From contig NW_027122924.1 of NCBI RefSeq assembly GCF_023973825.1, forward strand, positions 145,001 through 209,000: a stretch of DNA of 64,000 nt. Direction: 5' to 3'. Both the position numbers and the translations under genes were made by a program. The DNA comes from Plasmodium brasilianum. Taxonomy: Eukaryota > Apicomplexa > Aconoidasida > Haemosporida > Plasmodiidae. Shown piece by piece: positions 30,098 to 41,134 of this stretch. The notes under the pieces are model-generated. The model worked only from the letters and a program-made list of their open reading frames with translations. It had not been told where the DNA came from and did no database searches. The number at the start of each line of letters is the position of its first letter. Position 1 is the stretch's first letter.

Positions 30098-30399
30098 TTA
30101 TATTTCCCCATTTGAACTTGACATCCATCCTTTCTCATTTAACCCACGTAACATAACTGTTTTTCGTTGCCCGTAAAACGTATATACATATATATACATA
30201 TATGTATACACAAAGTTACATGAACTCGTACATGCATATGGGGAGTTTTGTAGCCCTTGTATATTTTTTATTATAAACGATGCAACGTCAAAGGTAAAAA
30301 CAATACATATACATATATATACGTACATTTGGAGGAATCTGTTTTGCTGAATGATAACTCCAAGTGAACTTTGATAATGCTTTCAGTCTGTTCTTCCAT
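30098..30399 (-). CDS. Small three-exon protein (51 aa), unknown
   Basis: Three short segments join with matching phases and standard splice sites. Exon 1 is 30399-30327 (ATG GAA GAA..., 24 codons plus one base, donor GTACGT). Exon 2 is 30255-30232 (acceptor ATACAAG, donor GTACGA). Exon 3 is 30156-30098 (acceptor AAAACAG, stop TAA). Introns are 71 and 75 bases. The product begins MEEQTESIIKVHLELSFSK and ends with a hydrophilic tail containing LRGLNEKGWMSSSNGEI. It has no signal peptide or membrane helix. Three independent phase matches make a chance arrangement unlikely, though further 5' exons (to about 30640) are possible because open minus-strand stretches continue upstream. I do not recognise the protein. 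Confidence 0.55.
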
Positions 30400-31088
30400 A
30401 TATATAAATATATATGTAGTAGGCCCAAAAGAGCCCCCATATTTACACATTGTACATATGCGCCTATGTGTGTTATGATAGCTGTTTTCTCCGCAACGTG
30501 ATGCAACAAAGATATGTCGTACGGTTTTGTATTTACATTTACACATATATGTGGTAATAATAGTTCTTTCCTGTGGCTACTCCATCTAAATACAGTTTGT
30601 AAAAAGGGAAATATAAGAAGTACCTTCACCTTGCACATACAGGCATATAAGTTTTACACGTAATATTTTTTTTTTTTTTTTTTTTTGCATTTATTTACAA
30701 TTTACGTAAACATTCACAGCTCCTCATTTTACAATGCAATATATATTTTTTTGATCTTAAAACAAAAGACAAAAACGGGCTATTAATCTATATATCATCT
30801 TTCCTCTTTGTGGAATAATAACCATATTTATTTTATTTTATTTTATTTCTCTTTTTTTTTTTTTTTTTGATATTTTTTCTCTTACTAAAATAAGGAAAAG
30901 GCAACACTGTTTTGAAACCCATACAACATGAACAGTTAATAAAAATGAACGAGGTCAGGCATGTTTAAATTGCTGCATTGCCAAGTTCGCGTAAAAATAT
31001 ATATGTATATATATATATATATATATATACGTTTGTGCGCCACGAAATGTATATCCTTTTTTTCGTTGTCATTAATTAGTTTTTTCTT

Positions 31089-31520
31089 CTAATTAAAAAT
31101 TTGCCAAAGTTCACTCACAAAATGAGCAACGGAGTTACATGCTGAGCTACTTTTCGTGGGTGCAATTATATAATTATACATTTGCGTATATGAATACATG
31201 CTTCCTCCATATGCATGGTTACTATTGCTTACGTATACATGGCTGAACATAATAAACACTTTGTAGATATTCGAATTCTTTTGAGGATAAATATAAGCTC
31301 CGAAAAGTTGTTCAACCTTGATGACAGAAAAAAAAAAAAAATAATAATTATAAAATGAAAAAGAAAAAATGATAAATGAAACATTGATAGAATGAAAAAA
31401 ACGAAATTCTACGTTGAATATTATCCTGAACGCTTCAATCCTTGCAATGCTTCTTCCAGCCTTCATGTTAAAGGCCCATATTGACGTGAAGACTGATACG
31501 AAGATTAACTTAAAGGTGAG
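31089..31520 (-). CDS. Possible small membrane protein gene, structure unresolved
   Basis: A minus-strand frame stays open from 31763 to a TAG at 31089, but its 5' third is microsatellite sequence. The credible part begins after a CCTTTAAG acceptor near 31520. It encodes a hydrophobic stretch (LIFVSVFTSIWAF) followed by basic NMKAGRSIARIEAFRIIFN. After a pyrimidine-rich probable intron ending TCATCAAG at about 31317 comes VEQLFGAYIYPQKNSNIYK, then a GTAAGC donor-like site near 31229. The arrangement suggests a small membrane or mitochondrial inner-membrane protein transcribed away from the helical-repeat gene at 31655. The exact exons, start and family are unknown. Confidence 0.35.
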   Translation of the reverse strand, partial: LTFKLIFVSVFTSIWAFNMKAGRSIARIEAFRIIFNVEFRFFHSINVSFIIFSFSFYNYYFFFFSVIKVEQLFGAYIYPQKNSNIYKVFIMFSHVYVSNSNHAYGGSMYSYTQMYNYIIAPTKSSSACNSVAHFVSELWQIFN

Positions 31521-31654
31521 CGGGTAGTGAGAGGTGGGAATCAAAAACTGATTGAAGAGAGTAGCGGAAAAAGTAGCGCATACATACGTACATAGGTGTA
31601 CATAGGTACATACGTATGTGTACATATATATATGTACATATAGGGGAGTGAAAA

Positions 31655-33847
31655 ATGATTTTTGGGGGACTGTGGAAAATGTGGTTGGATAGTCATGCGG
31701 TAAGAAAATATGCAGTGAGTCAGGTAGTGACAAAGGGATGGTCGTTTTCAACAAAAACAGCAATTGATGTTGAGAATAACATTATAAAAAAATTAAAAAA
31801 TATGGATGGTAAGAACATAAGTTATGGAATAAAGAAGAGTGTAAAATATGGTTTCATTAATAAAAGGATGTTTGATATATATAACGAATTAGTTAAGAAA
31901 TATCATAGCAACTTTAATTTATCAGACCTTGTATTAATACTACAATCATATGCTTTATGTAAAGAGAGAAATTTTGAAATCTATTCTACCATAACAAATA
32001 GAGCATTATATTTATTTAAAGGAGAACTAATAAAATACGATTCATCCACTTTTGATAATATTTATAAATACATTTTAGCTAGTAACCAGTTGAATTATAC
32101 AGATTATGAGTTGATAACAATTTTTTTAAAAATTATTAAAAAAAATTTAGAGTATTATGGAATGAAAAAAATCTGTAATATGTTACATGCACTATCGAAA
32201 CTGAAGATAAATGATGAAGAACTGTTGCAGTTATCTAGTATTTATATATTAGAAAATTTTGATAAAATGAAAATAAATTTTGTGAACCATTTGGTTTCTG
32301 CATATTGTAAAAAAACGAATAAAAATTTTTCAGAGTTATGCTTTAAATTAATTAAGTATATCTATGAAAACATTAAGTTCATGGACTCAATTTCTATATA
32401 CAATACTGTAATACAAATCAAGCATATCATTGAAAAAGTGAAAGAGGATAAACGATATTCAACATACCTTTTTGACGAACGGATAGAGCAGGTCATTGGA
32501 GGGAATACCTCAAATGAAAGGAGTCAATCATGTAGAAGCGTATCACATTGCAACAATAACAGCGGTAACATCGGTAGCAGTGATAACAGTGGTAGTAATA
32601 GCAGTGGTAGTAATAGCAGTGGTAGTAATAGCAGTGGTAATAATAGCAGTGGTAGTAATAGCAGTGGTAGTAATAGCAGTGGTAATAATATCAGTGGTAG
32701 TAATATCAGTGGTAGTAATATCAGTGGTAGTAATATCAGTGGTAGTAATATCAATGGTAGTAAAAGCAGTGGTTACAATAACAGCGGTAACAGCGTCAGC
32801 GGCGATAGACAAAAATGTCAAATGGGGGAACCGCGTGCGGAAATAAATGAGAATAGCTTTTTATATAGTGGTACAAACGGGGCAGAAATAAGCGCACAAA
32901 ATGGTGGAAAAGAACATATTGTGTATGGTGTAAACTTAGAAGACAAGTGTTACTTGAATGGGAATAACAAATCATGTAGTGAAGTAAATAATGACACACA
33001 TAGGAATAAAAATATTGTTAAAAATATGATCCCTCTTTTATTTTCTAAAGTAAATAGTTGCTTAGCATTTTTATCCTTAAAGCAGTTAGTTAAACTATTG
33101 CAGGCATATAGAGATCTAAATTATTTCAACTACCAGTTTATATATAAAAGATTATTACATTTTCTTTTTTGCAAACTACAAACTAATAAGACTAATGTAG
33201 AAGACTGCATTTTAATACTCGAATTTTTTACCATTCTACCATATGTGGACAAAAATATGGAGGGAGTTATAAACATCGTTATGGAAAATTTAGAAAAGGA
33301 TCTCGTGTTCAATTATTCACATATGTATCGCTTACTCTCATGTTGTAAACAACTCGAAATTTACAATGATAACATTTTATCAAAAATGGATTGCTTAATA
33401 TTTAAGAATAAAAAAAAATTTGAAAAATATTCTACTTCAAAAGATTTAAATTTATTTTTGCATTTTTATAATAAAAATTTACAAGAGTGGGAAGAAATGC
33501 TTACGTTTTTGAATATCCTCCTTGAACGAAAAGAAAAAGAACTCAAAGAAAATATTAATGATGAACATGTCAGCTCATTTGCTACTCTTGTGGGTGAAAA
33601 TGAAAGAAACATATCAGGGATACAGAATGCCGAGAAGAAGGTTATCATATATAAATACAATAAAATGCAAAAATGTTTCAACGAAAATGAAAAAAGTGTA
33701 TACGATAAAAACAACACAGAAGAAGGGACTACTCCTTTGTTGGAAGACTACTATTCTTCCTCCTCTTTGAGCAATACAAAGGGAGTTAATGAAAATATAA
33801 CAAATTATTTATACATCAACTTGATAAAGGATAAACAGGCGCCTTAA
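31655..33847 (+). CDS. Helical-repeat protein, HPR/octotricopeptide type, probably organellar
   Basis: Open frame of 730 codons with an AAAAATG start. The N terminus is short, basic and Ser/Thr-bearing, compatible with a mitochondrial presequence. The body is made of paired amphipathic helices about 36-38 residues apart. Examples are NLSDLVLILQSYALCKERN, GMKKICNMLHALSKLKIND, FVNHLVSAYCKKTNKNF, LKQLVKLLQAYRDLNYFN and HMYRLLSCCKQLEIYND. This pattern of D-hydrophobic-hydrophobic-L-L-x-A/S-hydrophobic is that of the heptatricopeptide/FASTK-like proteins that bind organellar rRNA fragments in apicomplexans. A Ser-Gly-Ser-Asn insert occupies residues about 295-390 and splits the repeats. No C-terminal RAP domain is visible. 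The assignment is by pattern only. Confidence 0.6.
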   Translation: MIFGGLWKMWLDSHAVRKYAVSQVVTKGWSFSTKTAIDVENNIIKKLKNMDGKNISYGIKKSVKYGFINKRMFDIYNELVKKYHSNFNLSDLVLILQSYALCKERNFEIYSTITNRALYLFKGELIKYDSSTFDNIYKYILASNQLNYTDYELITIFLKIIKKNLEYYGMKKICNMLHALSKLKINDEELLQLSSIYILENFDKMKINFVNHLVSAYCKKTNKNFSELCFKLIKYIYENIKFMDSISIYNTVIQIKHIIEKVKEDKRYSTYLFDERIEQVIGGNTSNERSQSCRSVSHCNNNSGNIGSSDNSGSNSSGSNSSGSNSSGNNSSGSNSSGSNSSGNNISGSNISGSNISGSNISGSNINGSKSSGYNNSGNSVSGDRQKCQMGEPRAEINENSFLYSGTNGAEISAQNGGKEHIVYGVNLEDKCYLNGNNKSCSEVNNDTHRNKNIVKNMIPLLFSKVNSCLAFLSLKQLVKLLQAYRDLNYFNYQFIYKRLLHFLFCKLQTNKTNVEDCILILEFFTILPYVDKNMEGVINIVMENLEKDLVFNYSHMYRLLSCCKQLEIYNDNILSKMDCLIFKNKKKFEKYSTSKDLNLFLHFYNKNLQEWEEMLTFLNILLERKEKELKENINDEHVSSFATLVGENERNISGIQNAEKKVIIYKYNKMQKCFNENEKSVYDKNNTEEGTTPLLEDYYSSSSLSNTKGVNENITNYLYINLIKDKQAP

Positions 33848-34270
33848 AGTGGTGCTTATTTTCGTGTAGAATTTTTTTGCATTGCATATACGTGCATACC
33901 AACGTACGTATACACGTATAGGCTTACTTACAAATATGCGTATACTTATATACACATGTACATATACATACGTATATAATGGGCATATATTATTTTTTTT
34001 TTTTTTTTTTTTTGGCTTATTTCAAAAAAAAAGTAGACGCATTAAAAAAGCATGACTAGGAGTCAAAGCGGAGTGAGTCGTTTTCTCATATGTACATGCG
34101 CACACGCATATGCGAACTTCTGTAAACACACACGTGCATATGTCAAAAACTAAAAAATGAAAAGAGAGCATTCATGTTTGAACTACCATCGATTGACCTA
34201 TCGCTGCTAGAACTTCCGCCGCTCGAACTCCAAACATTTTGGCCGTCCTTCCTGGGGGCCGCTCTTCGCT
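33848..34270. other. Convergent spacer, no gene seen
   Basis: Short spacer between the 3' ends of the helical-repeat gene (plus) and the RMD1-type gene (minus). It has ACGTATA-type microsatellite, a poly-T tract near 33990-34013 and a slightly GC-richer stretch at 34180-34270. Nothing coding could be supported. Confidence 0.6.
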
Positions 34271-37187
34271 TCATTTCACAAAAAAGTAGTCGTTCAGGAT
34301 TAATGCTAATACGTGTATAAACAACAAAAAGACCACAATTCTGTATGTGTAAAAAGTTTTTCTGTTGTACACCTCCTTTTTTATAACATTTAAAAAATCC
34401 TTATAATAATTGTACCTCTTGTTTAATATTTTTATTCTCTCGGATATTTCCATGTATTTGTACACCTGCACAGGGAAAAATACGCAAAAATGAGCTTAAC
34501 AAATGCACTGTTCGGAGTTATATTTACCGCACATAAATTTATTTACTGTTCATAATTTTATTCACTCCTCATGAATATATTCACCACTCATAAAACACTC
34601 ACACATCACTCTCCTTGCTTACCTCGAACCAAATGTGTTCATACTGAACTTTATTCCAAAAATATTCGGGAATATCTAAAAAGTCTTGAACAGCATTGAC
34701 GTTAATGATACTAGAGTAAACGTCTACCATACTGGAAATTTTTTTTTTGGAGACAATGCATTTCCCTTTTAATGCTATTTCTTTTGATATGTTAAACAAA
34801 GTGTTGATTGCAATATCCATGAGCATTTCATGAACGTCCAACCTGATTGACTGAGATAGGGCAAACGACACAGTTAATTTTTGTTCCAACGAATCATTGG
34901 TTAAGTATATTACTCCGTTGTTGACGAAAATTTTTTTCTTTTTTTTTTTTAAATTTTTTGCATTATATTTCCTCCCCTCTCCTTCGTCAACATTGTCATT
35001 ATCCTTATCGTTTTCATTATCTTTATCGTTTTCATTATCCTGGTCGTTGTCATTACCCTTACCATTGTCATTACCCTCACCATTGTCATTACCCTCACCA
35101 TTGTCATTACCCTCACCATTGTCATAATTATCCTCCTCATTATCGCCATTTAGCACAAGTTCTTCTCTATCCCCTAGAGTGCTTACCCCCTCCACAAGGT
35201 TTTCTCCCTTCAACATGTCTATGCCATCCCCTGTGGCTGTATCATTTGCTTCTTCCTCTCTTTGCATGAACTCACAGTAGTACATGGTATCTAGTTGAAC
35301 GACATATACAGGTAAGAGTTCATCAGAAAAGGAATTTAAAAAGATGATAACTTTATTTATAAAGTAATCATTTCTTCGGTAATTTTTAAAAGACTCCCAT
35401 AAAACAACAGATCCATTTTTAAAAATAAAAAATATGTAATTAGAATCAGTACACGTAACATTCTTTTTTAGATTTAAATTATCCATATTATATATATCCT
35501 CAAAACTATAAAAACTTTTTGTACATTTTTCTGGACTTAAAAAAACACATAATATATTATTATTATCAAAAAAAATAAATTTTACTTTTTTAGAAATAAA
35601 TACTTTACTCAATTCATTTAAATCATAACTCTTAGCTTGACACAAAAATTTTACTTGGGGGTACTTGTCCGCATTGCACCCACATGATTCTGTTTCATCT
35701 TGTGCGTAGTATTTGTTTTTTTTCATTTTCTGTATTTCGTTTCGCTCTAGGAGGTATCTTTTTAAGGAAGACACTCTGTTCGACTTGGATTCTTCTTGCT
35801 CCTCTTGCTGTGCATTACTAGGATGATCATACTTGTTGTACCGCTTAGTGTGTCTCTTTGTGTACTCTTGTGTGTACCCCTTTTTGTGTTGTTCATCATG
35901 ATGATTGCCCTGGTTTCTCTGATTTCCTCCCTTACTACTCTTTTTATTATGTATAACGTAGCTCTTCGTTTTGGCTTTTTTTCCCCTTCTGCTTCTTTTC
36001 ATACCAATATCGCTATTTTCATATGTCTTTAATTTACGTTCATACATCTTATCAAGTTTACTTAGTAGGAAAGGGTCACTACTTACATACTCTTCGTCAT
36101 TAGAACAAACTTCATTGAGTTTTTTTAAATTATCCTTTATCTTTTTGTTGATTTTTCTATTTTTTTTCTTCTCCCCTTTGGTAAAGAGAGGGGCAGAATT
36201 TTCACTTTTGTATGAAGAATCTACTGATGCTACTTTAGTGGGCAAATTCTCATTAGTAGATCTCCTTTCTTCATTTTTTTTTTTCATTTTTTTTTTTATA
36301 CCATTTGAATTGCCCCTATTTTTGGGGGTGCTTTTTCCTGACTTGTCAGATGGATCATCATTGGCCGATCTCTCTTTTTTTGTAAACCCTTGTACATTTC
36401 TACTTCTTTTTCCTGTTATGATTGGATTACTCAAGTATTTTGCACCTACCCCGCCGTCACTACCACTGTCACTACTACTGCTACTACCACTACCACTACC
36501 ATTACCACTACCACTACCACTACCATTACCACTACCACTACCACTACCACTACCATTACCACTATCACTACCATTACCACTACCACTACCACTACCATTA
36601 CCACTACCACTACCACTACCATTACCACTACCACTACCACTACCATTACCACTACCACTACCACTACCACTACCACTACCATTACCATTACCATTACCAT
36701 TACCATTATCATTACCATTATCATTATCACTACCACTACCATTACCATTACCATTATCATTACCATTATCATTATCACTACCACTACCATTACCATTACC
36801 ATTATCATTATCACTACCACTACCATTACCATTATCATTACCACTACCATTATCATTATCACTACCATTACCACTACCACTACCTTTAGCAGGAGTATGC
36901 TCTCTTACCCCTCCATTTCCACGAAACGTATGACTGTATTCACTTTTACGATGATAATCCTCTGCTTTGTTATATTTTATTTCGAAATTTTCTTGTACAG
37001 TGTGAAATGCTTCACACACGTTTTCTTCTCTGCTTCTTTCACTACAGTCTTCCTTTCTGGATTTATCCCTGTACTGTTCATGTTCATAAGGAATATTTAC
37101 TCCTTTTTCGTAGTCATCGTTCATTCGTTCCTTCGTTTGATAATTCAGATTATCGTTCTCATTTCGTTGTTCGGCATATTCGCTCAT
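34271..37187 (-). CDS. RMD1/DUF155-family membrane protein
   Basis: Exon 1 is 37187-34623 (donor GTAAGC after GAG); exon 2 is 34465-34271 (acceptor TGTGCAG), with a phase-0 intron of 157 bases. The C-terminal 330 residues match the DUF155/RMD1 (RMND1) layout. A beta-rich start (KVKFIFFDNNNILCVF, FIFKNGSVVLWESF) comes first. The helix LTVSFALSQSIRLDVHEML follows, then DIPEYFWNKVQYEHIWFE joined across the intron to VYKYMEISERIKILNKRYN, and a C-terminal transmembrane helix (IVVFLLFIHVLALIL). Family members are mitochondrial or sporulation-linked membrane proteins. The N-terminal half is charged low complexity with a Ser-Gly-Asn-Asp array (about residues 100-250) and a GEGNDN array inserted into the domain. 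An inner Lys run encoded by A-rich sequence keeps the frame. Confidence 0.85.
36448..36890 (-). repeat. Coding (GGTAGT/GGTAAT/GATAAT)n array, Ser-Gly-Asn-Asp
   Basis: About 440 bases of hexanucleotide units encode SGNGSGSGND in the RMD1-type gene. Because the period is six, every frame of both strands is open, giving long false ORFs on the plus strand. Confidence 0.95.
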
Positions 37188-37202
37188 CTTTCCCTTCTTT
37201 GC

Positions 37203-37359
37203 TCATTTTTCTATTATCAGGTGTAATAGATACATAACAAAAATTAAAAATTGGATGGAGAAAAAAAAAAAAAAATGTATTGGGGAAGCGGTAAGGGAAA
37301 GGTACTTCCTATTAAGGGAAAGGGAATGATTCAATTTTTCTGGCTTTCCTTTGCTAAGG

Positions 37360-37407
<48 letters not shown>

Positions 37408-38249
37408 GAAAAGAAAAATGCACTCAATAAATTGCTTTAAGTAATAATACTCGGGGTTATTTAATGAATAAGTTTTTTTCTTCTACTTTGTTCTTCTATT
37501 CTTTTTATTTTTTTTATTTTATTTCTTATTTTATTATTATTATTTTTTTTTTTTTTGTCCCTCACCTCACAATGAACATCTCATTTTTGTGTAAGCTCAA
37601 GGTCTGTAAATAAAATGTGTGCAGCGAGGGGGGAAAAGGCAGAAAAAAAAAAAGAAGGTACAAGTAAAACGAAGCAAAATGAAGCAAAACGAAGCAAAAT
37701 GAAGCAAAACGAAGCAAAACAAAGCAAAACGAAGCAAAATAAAGTAATATGGAGCAAAATAAAGTAATATGGAGCAAAATGAAGCAAAATGAAGCAAAAT
37801 GAAGCAAAACGAAGCAAAATAAAGCAAAATGGAGCAAAACAAAATAACTTATTTTCTTAACGTTTGGGCTTGTTAACTTTTCCCATATTTCTATTTACCA
37901 ACTTCTCAGATGCGAAAATGGTACAAAAGCAAATAAGTCTACTTTTATCCAAATAAAAATCGAAAGCAGCATATTATACATATGTTTAATTTTTGTTTTT
38001 TTCAATTTTTTTTTTTATATAATACGAAAGTTATATGCGTTCCTCACCGTTTAAACCTATGAGCAGTGTATCCTCTTCGTTGTTTATCTTCTAAAAATGC
38101 ACATCCATATATATGGACGCGTAACTATCGAGTATTTGAAGGCACATATGTTCATCATGAGGAAGAGCAAAAAAAGCCTTGGTTATATGTGTTGCACATA
38201 AAAAACATATGAAACATCTTCAGCAGAAAAATATTGACAGAACAGTTTA

Positions 38250-38286
<37 letters not shown>

Positions 38287-38410
38287 AATTTATATTAAAG
38301 CTTTTCACAATCCATATTATTAGGTCCACTTTCTTTTTCTTTTTTTTTCTCATTTGTATCATAAAACTTGTATCATAAAACTTGTATCATAAAACTTGTA
38401 TCATCAAAAC
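37203..38410 (-). other. Unassigned minus-strand coding-like exons
   Basis: Several minus-strand pieces between two minus genes look coding and have splice sites, but I cannot link them with confidence. (a) A piece after GCATTTTTAG at about 38088 reads KINNEEDTLLIGLNGEERI and stops; alternatively it has a GTTTAA donor. (b) A piece after GGATAAAAG at about 37941 reads as a Leu/Phe-rich stretch with a GTAAAT donor. (c) A piece after ATTTACAG at about 37607 reads TLSLHKNEMFIV with a GTGAGG donor. (d) A Lys/Pro-containing piece after ACCTTAG at about 37358 ends with a TGA at 37203. They imply one or two small spliced genes. The GAAGCAAAAC array lies in a presumed intron. Confidence 0.3.
37667..37845. 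repeat. GAAGCAAAAC / GAAGCAAAAT tandem array
   Basis: About eighteen 10-base units with C/T variation at the last base and occasional AAAGTAATATGG variants. Minus-strand Phe/Cys/Leu frames across it are artefacts. Confidence 0.9.
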
Positions 38411-39410
38411 TGTATCACACAAGATATAAATTCTAAAGCAGTAACGACTTCAAGCCAAAAAAAAAAAAAAAAAAAAAAACATTCAAAAAGAAGTAAAGGA
38501 TTAAAAATTTTAAAAGTTATTCTTCATAATTGTACGGAAAATTTATTTACATCATTTTTATGTGTGTTTATTTTACAAAATAAAATTAAAAAGGGAAATG
38601 ATGCATAGTGAACAAATATACAGTATGATAAATATTAAAAAGAATTTTTCATTAAAAAATTAATATGATGAAAAAGGTGTTGTACAGAAATATGAGCATA
38701 AAAATATGCCCCTTAATGTGTACATAAAAATAAACGTAAAAACGAGTTTATCATTTTTGCCACTCGTTTAAAAAAGCCATAAGACCATACAGAAAAAAAA
38801 AGAAGAAAAAAGAAAAATGTAATTAATGAATGCAAAGAATGTAAATTCGGAGAAACATACATATGTATATACATACACATAAATATATATATACACATAC
38901 ATATATATGCATGAACTTATATACACATATATAACTAACCGACTGCGCGTATGCGTGCTCACATACATACACAACCCTAACACCACGTTTAGGAAACTAT
39001 GTGCGTATGTATGCTCAACTATAAACATGTGTCCACACATGAGGTAGCCATACACAAAATACACACACATATATATATATATATATGTATGTACATATTG
39101 ACAAGGAGCCAATGCGCGCATTTTTTTTTTTTTTAATCGATAACATATTTGCAATTCTGCTATTTAATGATTTACCAAAACGCCTGTGGAAGTAATGGCA
39201 AAATCATAATTACTCCGTGCGCACATTCTGTTCATCAGTATATGCACATGTATATACACGCACACACACACACTCATATATATATATATATACATACACG
39301 TATATGGCGGGGTTAAAACAATATATATGTGCATAAGATGAACGTGTTAATAAAGTACATTATGGTACATATATTTATATATACACTGGGTGTGTCTTAT
39401 CTGGGCAAAA
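38411..39410. other. Spacer 3' of the USB1-like gene, no gene seen
   Basis: AT-rich sequence with poly-A runs (38457-38480), TA/CATA microsatellites (38870-38940, 39060-39090, 39255-39300) and a GTATCATAAAACTT repeat at its left edge (about 38355-38412). Nothing coding could be supported. Confidence 0.55.
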
Positions 39411-41134
39411 TTACGAGATAGCAAAATTTTTAAACCTGAATATTTCATTTAAAAAATTATTTTTTTTTCTTTCCTGGGGGAATATACTTTCATTATATTC
39501 AAACATAACTAGGTCCCAATAACAGCTAGAAAAATGATGCTTCATATCTTTATACATATAAGCAATATCATTTTGGACGTCTTTATTATTTCTATTCGAT
39601 GCAAGTGATATATGATTGCAGTCTTTTATACGAAATTCGCAAAGGTTCACTTTCGCATTATTATACTGATACTTTATTTTATTAGTTTCTTCTTTTTTAA
39701 AAGGATTATTTTTTTTTTTTTTGTCATTCCTACTATTATTATGTTGTTTTTTTCTTTTTATTCTTTTTGGATGACCATTGTTGTTACATTCTGCATAACT
39801 GTCCGTGCAACTTTCCATGTAACTATCTGTGCTTACAGTTTCATTGCTTGTGGACAAACGGGGTGCCTCTATATTCATATCCCAAATGCTGGTCTCGTCG
39901 GTTTCGTTTCTTGTGTTGCATCCAACAACATGGCCAGAAAGTGTTTTTGAATGACTTGCAGTTCTTATGATATTGATATTAGTATTTATATCCATGTTCC
40001 TATCCATATTCATATTCACCTTCCCATGGGGAGTTACACAAACCGATAATAGTTGTTGCTCATCAGAGTTACTAGCGCCGCATGAGTTTATACCATCTTC
40101 ATATGAAGATTTTATATTCGTTTTTTCTTCTATTCCTTGGAAATTGTTTTTTAATGGGATATTTTTAACAAGTAAACAATTCTTGCTATTATAACCACCG
40201 TTATGATTTTCATTAGCTTTCTTTAAGATAATGGAATTTTTATATAAGTAATTAAGATGTATATTATCCTTTACATTTGTTTTGCATTTATTGGAAGATA
40301 AAAAACTTTCACTTCTTATTAAAAAATTGAAATTTTCAAAAATACGTTTAATCCATTCACACAGGATAGGAATAATTACATATCCATCATTCGTAGTTAT
40401 AACATTCCTTTCATATAAGGTATTATCCTTTCTTTCATCATTTTTACCATTTAAAATAGATATGTGTTTGTTGTCATTTTTTGTTACTACTGCTATATTT
40501 CTCTTCTGTTGCGACTGGTGTGAATATGAGAGATAATGTTTTATCTGTCTTGACTTCTTTTTACCATTGTTAAAATTGACTAGACTTCTTTTTTCTCTTA
40601 TGAATAGTGCACTATTGCCACAACTACCATTAACATACTTGTGCGATAAATGAAAAAACAAGTGCGTATATGAAAAATTTTTAAAAGCATAATATAATTT
40701 TACATAATAAAACATATAAATGTACAATGTTTTTATGAACACTTTTATATTGTCACAAAAAAAGTAACCCGTTAGGCTTATGTGAATATCATATTTATAC
40801 GTGTCATCCTTGCCATATTTATTTAACACTTCTTCTTTTTTTTTTTTAAAAAATTATAAAAATTTGAATTCTTTGAAGGTATTAAATGTATTATAAATTT
40901 TTTATTCTTCTTGCTTTTGTCTTCTTTTTTAAAATATTTTTTCTCAAAATTTTTAATATCTACTTTTTTACTGAATGTTGAGCAATTCGAAAATTCGCCT
41001 GATTTGTTCAGGTTTTTAATGTTTTCAAGTGAACTTCTAAAATTGTTTAAAAAATCTTTGTTTTCAAAATTATTATAAATTACATTTTTTCCTGTTATAA
41101 CTTTCTCATCTTCATCAGATTTCTCTTCCACCAT
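39411..41134 (-). CDS. 2H phosphoesterase, probably USB1-like (U6 snRNA 3' processing); poly-A frame break
   Basis: Two minus-strand blocks are separated by a frame break in an A12 run at 40836-40847. The 5' block (41134 to the break) ends KKFIIHLIPSKNSNFYNFL, resembling the USB1 segment before its first catalytic strand. The 3' block carries DIHISLTGYFF and, near the C terminus, CNHISLASNRN. These are two H-x-S-x motifs about 350 residues apart, the hallmark of 2H phosphoesterases and particularly of USB1, whose motifs read H-L/I-S-L. USB1 trims the U6 snRNA oligo(U) tail in the nucleus. The spacing is larger than in animal USB1 because of a Lys/Asn/Ser insert. One extra A in the run restores a single frame, so I treat it as a probable assembly error. 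Other 2H families (LigT, AKAP7) remain possible. Confidence 0.6.

Noticed and set aside
36390..37226. Long plus-strand frames of Thr/Ile, His/Tyr and Pro/Leu repeats
   Set aside because: They are antisense to the Ser-Gly-Asn array of the RMD1-type gene, whose minus frame continues into a conserved domain with a clean intron.
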